Source of the DNA: CAZMCT01 sp964564785
GTDB lineage: Bacteria; Planctomycetota; Phycisphaerae; UBA1845; Fen-1342
DNA length: 15,331 bases
NCBI GenBank assembly: GCA_964564785.1
Contig: CAZMCT010000099.1
Span: forward strand, 1 to 15,331
Direction of reading: 5' to 3'
The notes under the pieces were generated by a model. The model did not search any database. It saw nothing but the letters and a program-made list of their open reading frames with translations, and had not been told where the DNA came from. The number at the start of each line of letters is the position of its first letter. Within the stretch, counting starts at the first letter, position 1. Position numbers and translations under genes: made by a program. Positions 1-6,774 of the stretch are shown piece by piece.

Positions 1-409
1 GGTCCGGAGCGGCGCAGCCGCGCAGGGCCGTGGTCGGGTGCTCCACGGCGCTCCGCGGCTGCGCGGCGTCGGACCGTGCCACGCCCGCTGCGGGTCGCTC
101 CGCGGCGGCCTGCGTGAGCAGTTGCTCGAGGCGTGCGATCCGCTCGTCGGCCGCGGCCAGCCGATCGTTGAGTCGCTGGAGCTGGGTATCGGCGCCGGCC
201 TGCACGCGGCGGGCGACTTCGTCGAGCTGGGTGAGCAGGGTCTCCATGCCGTCGCGCAGCTCCGCCTGGCGGCGCAGGCTGGCCCGCTCGGCCCGGGTCA
301 GGTCGCGCGCGGTGACGCGGCGGAACTGCCAGCGGCGCAGCGCCACCACGCCCAGCATGGCGACGCACAGCAACCCCAGGACGAAGAACGGCGCGCTGTC
401 CATGTTCAT
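1..409 (-). CDS. Membrane-anchored coiled-coil protein, partial (runs off left edge)
   Basis: This reading frame stays open from an ATG at 409 to the window edge (136 codons), so the C-terminus is missing. A second in-frame ATG lies at 403. The start at 409 has a GGA nine bases upstream, a modest ribosome binding site. Residues about 7-24 form one hydrophobic membrane helix (FFVLGLLCVAMLGVVAL) followed by basic residues, so the bulk should be cytoplasmic. Residues about 38-102 are rich in Glu, Arg, Gln and Leu with a heptad-like pattern (TLLTQLDEVARRV, LNDRLAAADERIARLEQLL), which predicts a coiled coil. After that the sequence becomes Ala/Pro-rich. It follows larC on the same strand after 74 bases and may be cotranscribed. 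No family is recognised. The fold resembles many small membrane-tethered coiled-coil proteins, and no function can be assigned. Confidence 0.75.
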   Translation of the reverse strand, partial: MNMDSAPFFVLGLLCVAMLGVVALRRWQFRRVTARDLTRAERASLRRQAELRDGMETLLTQLDEVARRVQAGADTQLQRLNDRLAAADERIARLEQLLTQAAAERPAAGVARSDAAQPRSAVEHPTTALRGCAAPD

Positions 410-456
410 GCTTCGCGATCCGGGGCGCCGGACTCCCGCCACGGCGGGTCAACTGC

Positions 457-488
457 GGTCCGGCGCTACGCGGAGGTCCGGCGCTACG
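457..488. repeat. Two-copy 18-bp-period direct repeat at the larC 3' end
   Basis: GGTCCGGCGCTACG occurs at 457-470 and again at 475-488. The larC stop codon (TAG on the minus strand, 484-486) lies in the second copy. Because the period is 18, the first copy supplies a second in-frame TAG at 466-468. It looks like a small tandem duplication of the gene end. Just downstream on the minus strand, 435-448 can form a short hairpin (CCCGC/GCGGG with a CACG loop) without a U-run. Confidence 0.6.
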
Positions 489-1659
489 GCTGCGACCAGG
501 CCCGCAGGGCCGCGGCCTGCACCTCTCGCAGCGTAACGCCCGCTACGCGGGCGGCGGCCGCGCAGTCTTCGTATTCCGGCCACGCTTGCACCGCCCGCTC
601 CGCCCGGCGGCCGACCTTGATCCGGATCGGGCCGTAGGGCGTGCGGACCGGCTCATGCGCCCGGGCCAGAACGTGCCGCTCGCACACGTGCCGCCGCACG
701 CCGAAGGTGGGCGTCTCGGCGAACAGCAGGTCCTCGAGCGCGGGCGCTGACTCCGCCGCGGCCAGCACGGTCAGCAACTGGCCCGGGCGGCCTTTCTTCA
801 TGACTATCGGCACGGTGAAAACGTCGAGCGCACCGGCCTCGAGCAGCCGGGCGGCCGCGTGCGCGACGACCTGGCCGGTCGCGTCGTCGAGCTGCGTTTC
901 GAGCACGACCACCTGGTCCCGCAGGTCGGGCGCCGGCTCGAGCTCGCCGACCAGCACCCGGAGCAGATTCGGCCGCCGGCCGTTTTCGCGCGTTCCCGCC
1001 CCGTACCCGAGGTTCAGGATCCGCATCGCCGGCGGCGGGCCGAACCCGGCCGCGAGCGTCGTGAGGATCGCAGCCCCCGTGGGCGTGGTCAGCTCGCCCG
1101 GCTCGTCGCACGCGGCCAGCGGCACGCCGCGGAGCAGTTCGGCGGTCGCCGGGGCCGGAACCGGCAGCACACCGTGGGCGCAGGTGACCGTGCCGCAGCC
1201 GGTCGGGAGCGGCGAGCAGAGGACGCGCTCGACGTTCAAGAGGTCGATGGCCGCACAGACACCGACAATGTCGACGAGCGCGTCGGCGGCCCCGACCTCG
1301 TGGAAGTGGACCTGCTCGATGGGCACGCCGTGGACGCGGGCCTCGGCCTCGCCCAGCCGCCGGAAAATGCGACCCGCCCGCTCGACCACCGGGGGCGGCA
1401 GGCCGGCCCGCTCAATCAACGCCAGAATCTGCGGCAGGTGCCGATGACCGTGGCCGTCCGCCGGAGGCACCCCGACCGTGACTTGGCAGCCCCGCAGGCC
1501 CCCGCGGCGGACCTCGGCCACCGCCAGCGTCACACCCGGCAACCGCAGCGACGCAAGCCGCGCCCGCAGCGCCTCGACGTCCACCCCCGCGTCAACCAGC
1601 GCGCCGAGGAGCATGTCCCCGGCCGCACCACTGAAACAATCGAAGTACAGGCACCGCAT
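484..1659 (-). CDS. larC: LarC family nickel-pincer cofactor nickel insertase
   Basis: LarC inserts nickel into pyridinium-3,5-bisthiocarboxylic acid mononucleotide in a CTP-dependent step. This makes the nickel-pincer cofactor of lactate racemase and related LarA enzymes, in the cytoplasm. The product is 391 residues, the usual size. Visible family marks are MRCLYFDCFSGAAGDM at the N-terminus, a His-rich stretch GHGHRH at about 70-74, HFHEVGAADALVDIVG at 118-133, TTPTGAAIL at 191-199, ETQLDDATGQ at 254-263, VPIVMKKGRPG at 283-293 and PEYEDCAAAA near the end. The frame is open further upstream to 1896, but the added residues are low-complexity. The ATG at 1659 has a GGGAGGG site six bases upstream and matches the family start. 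Both halves are in one frame, unlike the frameshifted larC1/larC2 of lactobacilli. larA, larB and larE are not in the window, so the client enzyme is unknown. Confidence 0.93.
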   Translation of the reverse strand: MRCLYFDCFSGAAGDMLLGALVDAGVDVEALRARLASLRLPGVTLAVAEVRRGGLRGCQVTVGVPPADGHGHRHLPQILALIERAGLPPPVVERAGRIFRRLGEAEARVHGVPIEQVHFHEVGAADALVDIVGVCAAIDLLNVERVLCSPLPTGCGTVTCAHGVLPVPAPATAELLRGVPLAACDEPGELTTPTGAAILTTLAAGFGPPPAMRILNLGYGAGTRENGRRPNLLRVLVGELEPAPDLRDQVVVLETQLDDATGQVVAHAAARLLEAGALDVFTVPIVMKKGRPGQLLTVLAAAESAPALEDLLFAETPTFGVRRHVCERHVLARAHEPVRTPYGPIRIKVGRRAERAVQAWPEYEDCAAAARVAGVTLREVQAAALRAWSQP

Positions 1660-1690
1660 GGCCGGCCCTCCCACGCGATGCAGTGTAGCC

Positions 1691-1721
1691 GCGGCGCGGG
1701 GCCGATTGAACCCCGCGCCGC
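1691..1721 (-). promoter_or_regulatory. 11-bp GC hairpin in the larC leader
   Basis: GCGGCGCGGGG at 1691-1701 and CCCCGCGCCGC at 1711-1721 are perfect inverted repeats with a 9-base loop. The hairpin lies 31 bases before the larC ATG. No U-run follows on the minus strand, so it is not a standard intrinsic terminator. It could block read-through from infC or shape the larC leader, or sit in the spacer of the weak larC promoter. The structure is seen directly; its role is inference. Confidence 0.45.
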
Positions 1722-1770
1722 CGCGGCGGCCGGGCGAGAAGTCGGCCAATTTGTCCGTCGCCGGCACAAA

Positions 1771-1804
1771 CCGCGCCGGCCGTGGCCGGGGCGGTCCGGC
1801 GCGG
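1771..1804 (-). terminator. Possible terminator-like hairpin downstream of infC
   Basis: CCGCGCCGG at 1771-1779 and CCGGCGCGG at 1796-1804 pair perfectly over 9 bp with a 16-base loop that can itself pair in part. On the minus strand the stem is followed by TTTGTG, only a token U-run. It lies about 250 bases beyond the infC stop. It may end or slow the thrS-infC transcript, but the weak U-run keeps confidence low. Confidence 0.3.
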
Positions 1805-2055
1805 CTCAGCCGCTCGGGGACCCGAATCACCACCGGCGCATCGACGAAGCGGGGATCGACAGAGGCCACGCGGGGCACGGCCATGGACCGGCCCACGATC
1901 CCCGATGCAGCAAACCCGATCGATGTCGGTGACCGACGTGGCTCGCAGCCACGAAGCGGGCCTCTGCCGGGGTATCGGGGCGCTCCTTCGCACCCAGCAC
2001 GCGCATCTGCGCCCCCAGGCTGATCGACCCCCGCGGGCAGGACGGGCGGAGCCGC

Positions 2056-2685
2056 TCAGGCCTCGACGCTGCGCGGAGTCGCCTCGGGCGGCCGGGGGGT
2101 GGCGGCCTCGCGCGCGGCGCGATCGAGCGTCGGGGAGTCGGGCTGCGGCGCGGGCGGCTCCTCGTCCGTGGCAACATCGGCGAAGGCGTCCTTGTTGCCG
2201 GAGAGGATCATGATCATGTAGCGGCCGTCCATGCTGGGGGGGCGCTCGACCTTCACGCGCGGGCCGAAAAACTCGAGAATGCTCTTGAAGATGTCGATCG
2301 CGATTTCCTTGCGGAAGCGTTCGCGGCCGCGGAACTGCATCGTGAACTGGACCTTGTCGCCGCGTTTGAAGAACCGGATCGCCTGGCGGATCTTGATCTC
2401 GCGATCATGCGTGTCCGTCTTGGGGCGCAGGCGGACTTCCTTGGTCTGCTGCTCGTGATGCTTCTTGACGTTTTTCTTCTGGTTGTATTTCCACTTGCCG
2501 TAGTCCATCAGCCGGCAGACCGGCGGGCGGACATTGGGCGCCACTTCCACGAGGTCGAGCCCCTGCTCGCGCGCCAGCCGCAGCGCCTCGTAGTTCGGCA
2601 TGATTCCGAGCTGCTCGTTCTCCGCGCCGATCACCCGAACGGGCGAAACGCGGATCTGCTCGTTGCATCGCAGGTTCTGATTGAT
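2056..2685 (-). CDS. infC: Translation initiation factor IF-3, likely AUC start
   Basis: IF-3 binds the 30S subunit, keeps it apart from 50S and checks the start codon and initiator tRNA. The protein has 209 residues. Family marks run in order: NEQIR near the N-terminus, NEQLGIM, DLVEVAPNVRPPVCRLMDYGKWKY, the basic linker NQKKNVKKHHEQQTKEVRLRP, and a C-terminal domain with KIRQAIRFFKRGDKVQFTMQFRGRE and a closing MIMIL. About 45 residues of acidic, Pro-rich tail follow, which the E. coli protein lacks. The frame has GTG codons at 2697 and 2694, but these lie inside a near-perfect Shine-Dalgarno. The AUC at 2685 is eight bases after it and gives a family-like N-terminus. A rare start codon is the known basis of infC autoregulation. 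The gene lies 42 bases after thrS, the usual pairing. If GTG is used, the protein is four residues longer. Confidence 0.95.
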   Translation of the reverse strand: MNQNLRCNEQIRVSPVRVIGAENEQLGIMPNYEALRLAREQGLDLVEVAPNVRPPVCRLMDYGKWKYNQKKNVKKHHEQQTKEVRLRPKTDTHDREIKIRQAIRFFKRGDKVQFTMQFRGRERFRKEIAIDIFKSILEFFGPRVKVERPPSMDGRYMIMILSGNKDAFADVATDEEPPAPQPDSPTLDRAAREAATPRPPEATPRSVEA

Positions 2686-2690
2686 GGGCG

Positions 2691-2700
2691 TCACCACCTT
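2691..2700 (-). promoter_or_regulatory. Strong Shine-Dalgarno that decides the infC start
   Basis: The minus strand reads AAGGTGGTGA, matching nine of ten bases of the ideal AAGGAGGTGA. The GGTGG core ends eight bases before ATC at 2685-2683. Both GTG codons that could otherwise start infC lie inside this site, so they would be covered by the anti-Shine-Dalgarno pairing. Confidence 0.65.
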
Positions 2701-2727
2701 TCTCTCGCGGCCGACGCGGCCGCCCGG

Positions 2728-4887
2728 CTACCGCGGAGTCCGGCCGGCTCCGGCGGGGGCTTGTTCGCCCCGCGTTGCGATCTCGGTCGCGCACGCGGCC
2801 AGAAACTCGGGCAGCGGGAAACTGCCGAACTGCTTGCCCTCGCGCGTGCGCACGTTGACGGTCCGGTCGGCGGCTTCCTGCTCGCCGACCACGAGGATAT
2901 AGGGGATCTTCATCAGCGTGGCGTCGCGGATCTTGGACCCGATCCGCTCGTCGCTGTTGTCGAGCTCGACCCGCAGGGGCGCGATGCGGCACAGTTCGAA
3001 CACTTCCTGGGCGTACGTTTTCGATTTCTCGCTGATGGAGCAGACCCGCACCTGGATCGGCGCCAGCCAGAGCGGGAACGCCCCCGCGAAATGTTCGATC
3101 AGGATGCCGACGAACCGCTCAAAGCTGCCGAACGGCGCGCGGTGCACCATCACCGGACGGTGCTCGCGGTTGTCCTCGCCGACATACCGCAGATCGAACC
3201 GCTCCGGCAGATTGTAATCGACCTGCACCGTGCCGAGCTGCCACTCGCGGCCGATGCAGTCCTTCACGATGAAGTCGATCTTGGGGCCGTAAAACGCGGC
3301 CTCGCCGCGCTCCTCGGTGTACTCCAGGCCGCTTTGCCGCACCGCGTCGAGCACGGCCGCCTCGGCCCGGGCCCAGTTCTCCGGCGTGCCGATGTACTTT
3401 TCGCTGCCGTCGCCCAGCCCGACCCGCACGCGGTACTCCTTCAGCCCGATTACGTTCAGCACCAGTTTGGCCATGTCGACGCAGCCGAGGATCTCGGCCG
3501 GGAGCTGGTCCGGCGTGCAGAACAGGTGCGCGTCATCCTGCGTGAAGCCCCGCACGCGGGTCATGCCCGAGACCTCGCCTGACTGCTCGAAGCGGTAAAC
3601 CGTGCCAAACTCGGCCAACCGCACGGGCAGCTCACGGTAGCTGTGGGCCTCCGAGGCGTAGATCCGCACGTGGTGCGGGCAGTTCATCGGCCGCAGCAGG
3701 TAGCCGTCCTCGACGGCCAGCCAGCGGCGGATGCGCAGCAGCCGCTCCTCCATCGGAAGCTCGACCGGGTAGCCGGCTTTCAGCAGGTCGCTATGCTGGG
3801 CCGCGATGCGCTCGAAGAGATCGATCTCGGCCTGGCTGGCCCGGTCGGCGTTCGACGCGCGGGCCAGCTCCCACAGTTCGTTGAGCTGCCGGGCGCGGTC
3901 CGAGTCGAACAGTGGCGGGTACTGGCTGTCCTTGTAATACGGAAAATGCCCGCTGGTGCGGTACAGGTCCAGCTTGCCGATCTGCGGCGAGTAGACCGGC
4001 TGGTAGCCGCGCCGCAGCAGCTCGTCGAGAATGAAGTTCTCCAGCACACGCCGCAGCACGGCCCCGCGCGGCTTCCACAGCACCAGCCCCGTGCCCACCA
4101 TCGAGTCGAGCGTGAACAGCCCCAGCTCCTGCCCGAGCCGCCGGTGGTCGCGCTTCTTTGCTTCTTCCAGTTGCGTCAGGTACGCGTTGAGCCGCTTGCG
4201 GTCCGGCCAGCTCGTGCCGTGGATGCGCTGCAGCATCTGCCGGTTCGCGTCGCCGCGATAGTACGCCCCCGAAACCTGCATCACCTTCGCCGCGCCGATC
4301 TTTCCCGTACTGGGGACGTGCGGCCCCCGGCACAGGTCTTCGAACGCCCCCGAATCGCGGCGGCCCGTGACGTAGAAGCTGAGCGTGTCCCCCACCGCCC
4401 GCTCCGCGTTGTCCAGCTTGTACTCGTTGCCCTCCGCCCGCAACTTCGCCATCGCCACTTCGCGGGGCAACTCGTAGCGCGTGAACGGCCGGTCTTCCTT
4501 CACGATTTCGGCCATCCGGGCCTCGATCGCCGGGAAGTCGTCGGGCGTCAGGTTCCGGTCGAGATCAACGTCGTAGTAAAAGCCGTTCTCGATCGTGGGG
4601 CCGTACACCAGCTTGGCCCGCGGCCAGAGCGAGCACACCGCCTCGGCCATCACGTGCGCGGCGCTGTGCCGGGCCACCTCCAGCCCTTGCGGGTCTTCGA
4701 GCGTCAGCGCTCGCAGTTCGACCTCGGGCCCCTGTAGCCGCGCGCCGAGCTCGACCACCTGCCCGTTCACGAGTGCGGCCACGCTCTTGCGGGCCAGCGC
4801 CGGAGAGACGGCCTCCAGGACCTCGCCAACCGTGACACCGTCCGGGTGCTCGACGACCTGGCCGTCGGGAAAGCGAATCTTCAGCAT
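2728..4887 (-). CDS. thrS: Threonyl-tRNA synthetase with internal insertion
   Basis: This class II enzyme charges tRNA-Thr with threonine in the cytoplasm. It is 719 residues against about 640 for E. coli. Domains run in order: TGS domain (1-65), editing domain with HSAAH at 74-78 and DLCRGPHVP (Cys186, His190), the class II core with motif 2 MTRVRGFTQDDAH, and the C-terminal anticodon-binding domain (WLAPIQV, then DERIGSKIRDA). The zinc ligands are intact: Cys403 in PMNCPHH, His454 in QDDAH and His582 in VMVHRAPFGS. Between YKDS (about 321) and LLRPMNCP (about 398) there are some 64 extra residues, rich in charged helix-formers, that E. coli lacks. The frame opens further upstream, but the ATG at 4887 begins the TGS sequence (LKIRFPDG) and has a GAGGA site. 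It has its own promoter and a leader of about 200 bases, and precedes infC by 42 bases. Confidence 0.97.
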   Translation of the reverse strand: MLKIRFPDGQVVEHPDGVTVGEVLEAVSPALARKSVAALVNGQVVELGARLQGPEVELRALTLEDPQGLEVARHSAAHVMAEAVCSLWPRAKLVYGPTIENGFYYDVDLDRNLTPDDFPAIEARMAEIVKEDRPFTRYELPREVAMAKLRAEGNEYKLDNAERAVGDTLSFYVTGRRDSGAFEDLCRGPHVPSTGKIGAAKVMQVSGAYYRGDANRQMLQRIHGTSWPDRKRLNAYLTQLEEAKKRDHRRLGQELGLFTLDSMVGTGLVLWKPRGAVLRRVLENFILDELLRRGYQPVYSPQIGKLDLYRTSGHFPYYKDSQYPPLFDSDRARQLNELWELARASNADRASQAEIDLFERIAAQHSDLLKAGYPVELPMEERLLRIRRWLAVEDGYLLRPMNCPHHVRIYASEAHSYRELPVRLAEFGTVYRFEQSGEVSGMTRVRGFTQDDAHLFCTPDQLPAEILGCVDMAKLVLNVIGLKEYRVRVGLGDGSEKYIGTPENWARAEAAVLDAVRQSGLEYTEERGEAAFYGPKIDFIVKDCIGREWQLGTVQVDYNLPERFDLRYVGEDNREHRPVMVHRAPFGSFERFVGILIEHFAGAFPLWLAPIQVRVCSISEKSKTYAQEVFELCRIAPLRVELDNSDERIGSKIRDATLMKIPYILVVGEQEAADRTVNVRTREGKQFGSFPLPEFLAACATEIATRGEQAPAGAGRTPR

Positions 4888-5093
4888 GCCGGTAGAGTCC
4901 TCATGAGTACGGGGTGGGCGGGCCAGGCGGCATGCCGCGATCCGGTAGCCGGCCGGCGGGGCGAGCGGACGCGACGCTGCGACCGGCGAGCGCGCCATCC
5001 ACGCGCCCGCCCAAACGCTGGTCCATCACTCTGTAACCCTGCGGTCCACTACGGTCGCTCGCGATCCAGACAGGGGGGTGTCGGTCACTCCCT
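4888..5093 (-). other. Long thrS leader
   Basis: About 206 bases separate the predicted transcription start from the thrS ATG. It is GC-rich and likely structured. A TGGACCGC stretch (minus strand, 5048-5041) recalls the T-box antiterminator core TGGNACCGCG with a base missing, but no other T-box parts could be identified. A short open frame starting ATGGACCAGC (5025) ends 13 bases before thrS, but has no run of Thr codons. Regulation of ThrRS through this leader is possible, but the sequence does not prove it. Confidence 0.35.
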
Positions 5094-5099
5094 CTGTGC

Positions 5100-5127
5100 A
5101 CTTTATCGGCTGGGGATGGGATGTCAA
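5100..5127 (-). promoter_or_regulatory. Sigma70-type promoter for thrS-infC
   Basis: On the minus strand a perfect -35 TTGACA (5127-5122) is followed after 16 bases by -10 TAAAGT (5105-5100, four of six). The predicted start is near 5093. The -35 box overlaps the TGA stop codon (5126-5124) of the upstream membrane-protein gene, so a new transcription unit begins exactly where that gene ends. Confidence 0.55.
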
Positions 5128-5810
5128 CCGCGGCTTCCAGCCGGCCGGCGACGCGCTCCCGGCACTTCGGGGCTGCTCAGACCCAGCTCGCCTGCTCGGT
5201 CGTTAGCCTGGTACGAGTACGCGGTCACGACCAGCATGATGAGCAGGATCGGGATGATCACGGATCGGCCACTGCCCCACTCACAGACCGTGCTGCCGAC
5301 GCTGGGGATAAACGCCGCACCGACTCCGGCCAGCCCCACCACGAAGAGCCCGGCGCCCGGAAAGGCAGTCAGGAAAATGATCATCGTGTGGCGGCCGACC
5401 AGGGTCAGTACCAGAGCGCTGACGCCCAGCAACCCGGCCGCGATCCAGCTCGGCACGTCCGGTAATCCGAGTTGCCCGGAGAAGTACACGCCCAACCCCG
5501 CCCACAGCACGCTGCTGGTCAGTACGATGAGCGGAACCGGCCAGGCAAGGGCTGCGGCTCCCAGAGCCGTGGCGACGACCGAACCCACGATCGGCGCGCC
5601 GAGCGGTCCGCGCGCCAGTTCACTCCCTACCCACGGGAACAGAACCACGCCGGCGGCATAGCCGAGCGCCGCGGCATACACCGCGACCAGCAATCGGATC
5701 ATGCGAACGCCGTACAACCCCGAAAGCAGGCCCGCGGCCAGAAGCACCACGGCGGTGAGCGGCGGTTCGCCGGCGATCCAGTCAAAGAGCATTCTCTGGT
5801 ACGAAAGCAC
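5124..5810 (-). CDS. Seven-helix membrane protein of unknown function
   Basis: The product has 228 residues and about seven predicted membrane helices (roughly 17-35, 39-61, 72-90, 92-111, 121-139, 142-168, 184-200), with a short Arg/Pro-rich tail. GLYGVRMIRLLVAVYAAALG followed by YAAG recalls the TMEM198/DUF4203 type of bacterial membrane protein, but this is only a resemblance. The start is GTG at 5810, with GGGAGA five bases upstream. An ATG six codons later has no comparable site. The first four helices share order and key residues with the next gene upstream (5939-6760): G.R then a Gly-rich helix pair, VG, then a V..A.LG stretch and a helix ending in LG.Y.G. The two may be paralogues. 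It follows the ftsQ-like gene and its partner after a 128-base gap, so a role near the envelope or divisome is possible. No function is known to me. Confidence 0.82.
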   Translation of the reverse strand: MLSYQRMLFDWIAGEPPLTAVVLLAAGLLSGLYGVRMIRLLVAVYAAALGYAAGVVLFPWVGSELARGPLGAPIVGSVVATALGAAALAWPVPLIVLTSSVLWAGLGVYFSGQLGLPDVPSWIAAGLLGVSALVLTLVGRHTMIIFLTAFPGAGLFVVGLAGVGAAFIPSVGSTVCEWGSGRSVIIPILLIMLVVTAYSYQANDRAGELGLSSPEVPGARRRPAGSRG

Positions 5811-5938
5811 GAAGGTCTCCCGCGCAGCGGTCCCACCGTCGGCTTATCGTCCAGCGAAAGCGTTCAGGCCAACAACATCGCTCCCCCCCGCCGACCTCCA
5901 GGCCCGATTTCCGGCGAGTCGGTCGGCTTGGCGTTGCC

Positions 5939-6760
5939 TCAGGCCGCTGCCGGCTTGCCGGCCGCCCCGCCCCCGGCCGGTGCGGCCGCCTTTTTCGGTC
6001 GCAGCCCCTGGATATCGGCGAAATTCCAGAGCAGGGCAAGCGCCCAGACCGCTGTCGCGGCGGGGAGCCCCCAGCGCTGCAACCAAGGGGATGCCGTCGG
6101 CCAATAAAGCTCGGCCACGGCGCCGAAGGCGAGCATGACCAGGAGCGTGCCGAACGAGGCGGCCCAGAATGCGCGGGCCAGCTTGGGAAGCAGCAGACCG
6201 AAGATTACACCCGCGAGAGCGGTCGAAATCGTGATCGCGAACACGCTGACCTGAAAACTCGGCACGGTCTGGCTGAGATGGGCCCAAAGACCGCTCAACT
6301 CCGCTTGCCAGTTCGGGTGCTGCGCCGGCGCATCCGGTAACGTCACGAGCCGGTTCTGGCGATCAAGTCCGGCGGCCAGGTACGCGTTAACGGGCTCACG
6401 GAGCACACGCCCTCCGTAGAAACCCAGCGCCGGTACGACCAGACACGCCGCCACCAGGATCGCCATCCACACTCGGAACAGCAACACGCCGAGAATCGCC
6501 GCCACCACGCCGCTGACGGCCACCGTCGGCCAAAAGGGCGTCCCCACGAACCGCGGTAGCAGGCCGCCGGCCACAGCACCGACCAGCCCGAACAGCGCGG
6601 CCGCCAGTGCGGGAGCAAGCCGCGCCCCTTTGGCCATCAGAACCAACCCCGCCAGCCCGGTCACACCAATCACAAGTACGGGAATCCAGCCGGTCTCGGG
6701 AGTCACGTGCTGCCGCACGGTCTCGAGGATCATCGCCGAAGTCTCACCGGATGGGGGCAT
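5939..6760 (-). CDS. Multi-pass membrane protein next to ftsQ-like gene, unknown function
   Basis: The product has 273 residues. Predicted membrane helices lie at about 25-43, 47-69, 77-95 and 98-118. A hydrophilic loop follows (119-168, with VNAYLAAGLDRQNRLVTLPD), then three more helices at about 170-191, 196-215 and 228-247. The C-terminal tail after LRPKKAAAPAGGG is basic and Ala/Gly-rich. The start chosen is ATG at 6760, because GGAGGTG sits five bases upstream and because it clears the ftsQ-like stop by 14 bases. The frame is open for 17 more codons into that gene. Its first half resembles the 228-residue protein at 5124-5810 in helix order and Gly/Arg pattern. It occupies the place of ftsA in a classical dcw cluster but is not related to FtsA, which is a soluble ATPase. 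I do not recognise the family. Confidence 0.82.
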   Translation of the reverse strand: MPPSGETSAMILETVRQHVTPETGWIPVLVIGVTGLAGLVLMAKGARLAPALAAALFGLVGAVAGGLLPRFVGTPFWPTVAVSGVVAAILGVLLFRVWMAILVAACLVVPALGFYGGRVLREPVNAYLAAGLDRQNRLVTLPDAPAQHPNWQAELSGLWAHLSQTVPSFQVSVFAITISTALAGVIFGLLLPKLARAFWAASFGTLLVMLAFGAVAELYWPTASPWLQRWGLPAATAVWALALLWNFADIQGLRPKKAAAPAGGGAAGKPAAA

Positions 6761-6774
6761 CGCGCACCTCCACG

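Larger units (their letters stand above)
1660..2055. other. 396-base non-coding spacer between infC and larC
   Basis: No convincing gene is present here. The frames that stay open give Arg/Pro/Ala-rich, low-complexity translations. It holds two strong GC hairpins near the larC end (listed separately). A weak candidate larC promoter has TTCAAT at 1710-1705 and TACACT at 1687-1682, 17 bases apart, read on the minus strand. In many bacteria rpmI and rplT would follow infC, and neither is present here. Confidence 0.6.

Noticed and set aside
38..637. Plus-strand open frames at the left edge
   Set aside because: The minus strand carries a better gene there, with a membrane helix and a heptad pattern, and then the end of larC.
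1660..1896. N-terminal extension of larC to 1896
   Set aside because: The 79 added residues are low-complexity, cross an 11-bp hairpin, and are not part of the LarC family. The ATG at 1659 has a strong ribosome binding site.
859..1932. Long open frame on the plus strand opposite larC
   Set aside because: It is an antisense shadow in GC-rich DNA: Arg/Pro/Ala-rich, no known motif, and it covers a clear larC on the other strand.
2407..4737. Long plus-strand open frames opposite infC and thrS
   Set aside because: They are antisense to two certain genes. Their translations are rich in Arg, Val, Leu and His and have no domain.
4888..4998. N-terminal extension of thrS to 4998
   Set aside because: The TGS domain begins right after the ATG at 4887, which has a GAGGA site. 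The extension resembles no ThrRS.
4901..5025. Leader peptide for attenuation of thrS
   Set aside because: The short frame has no run of Thr codons, so it cannot sense threonyl-tRNA in the classical way.
5041..5048. Possible T-box riboswitch core in the thrS leader
   Set aside because: The match TGGACCGC lacks a base of the conserved core, no specifier stem or terminator could be assembled, and T-boxes are not usual in the suspected phylum.
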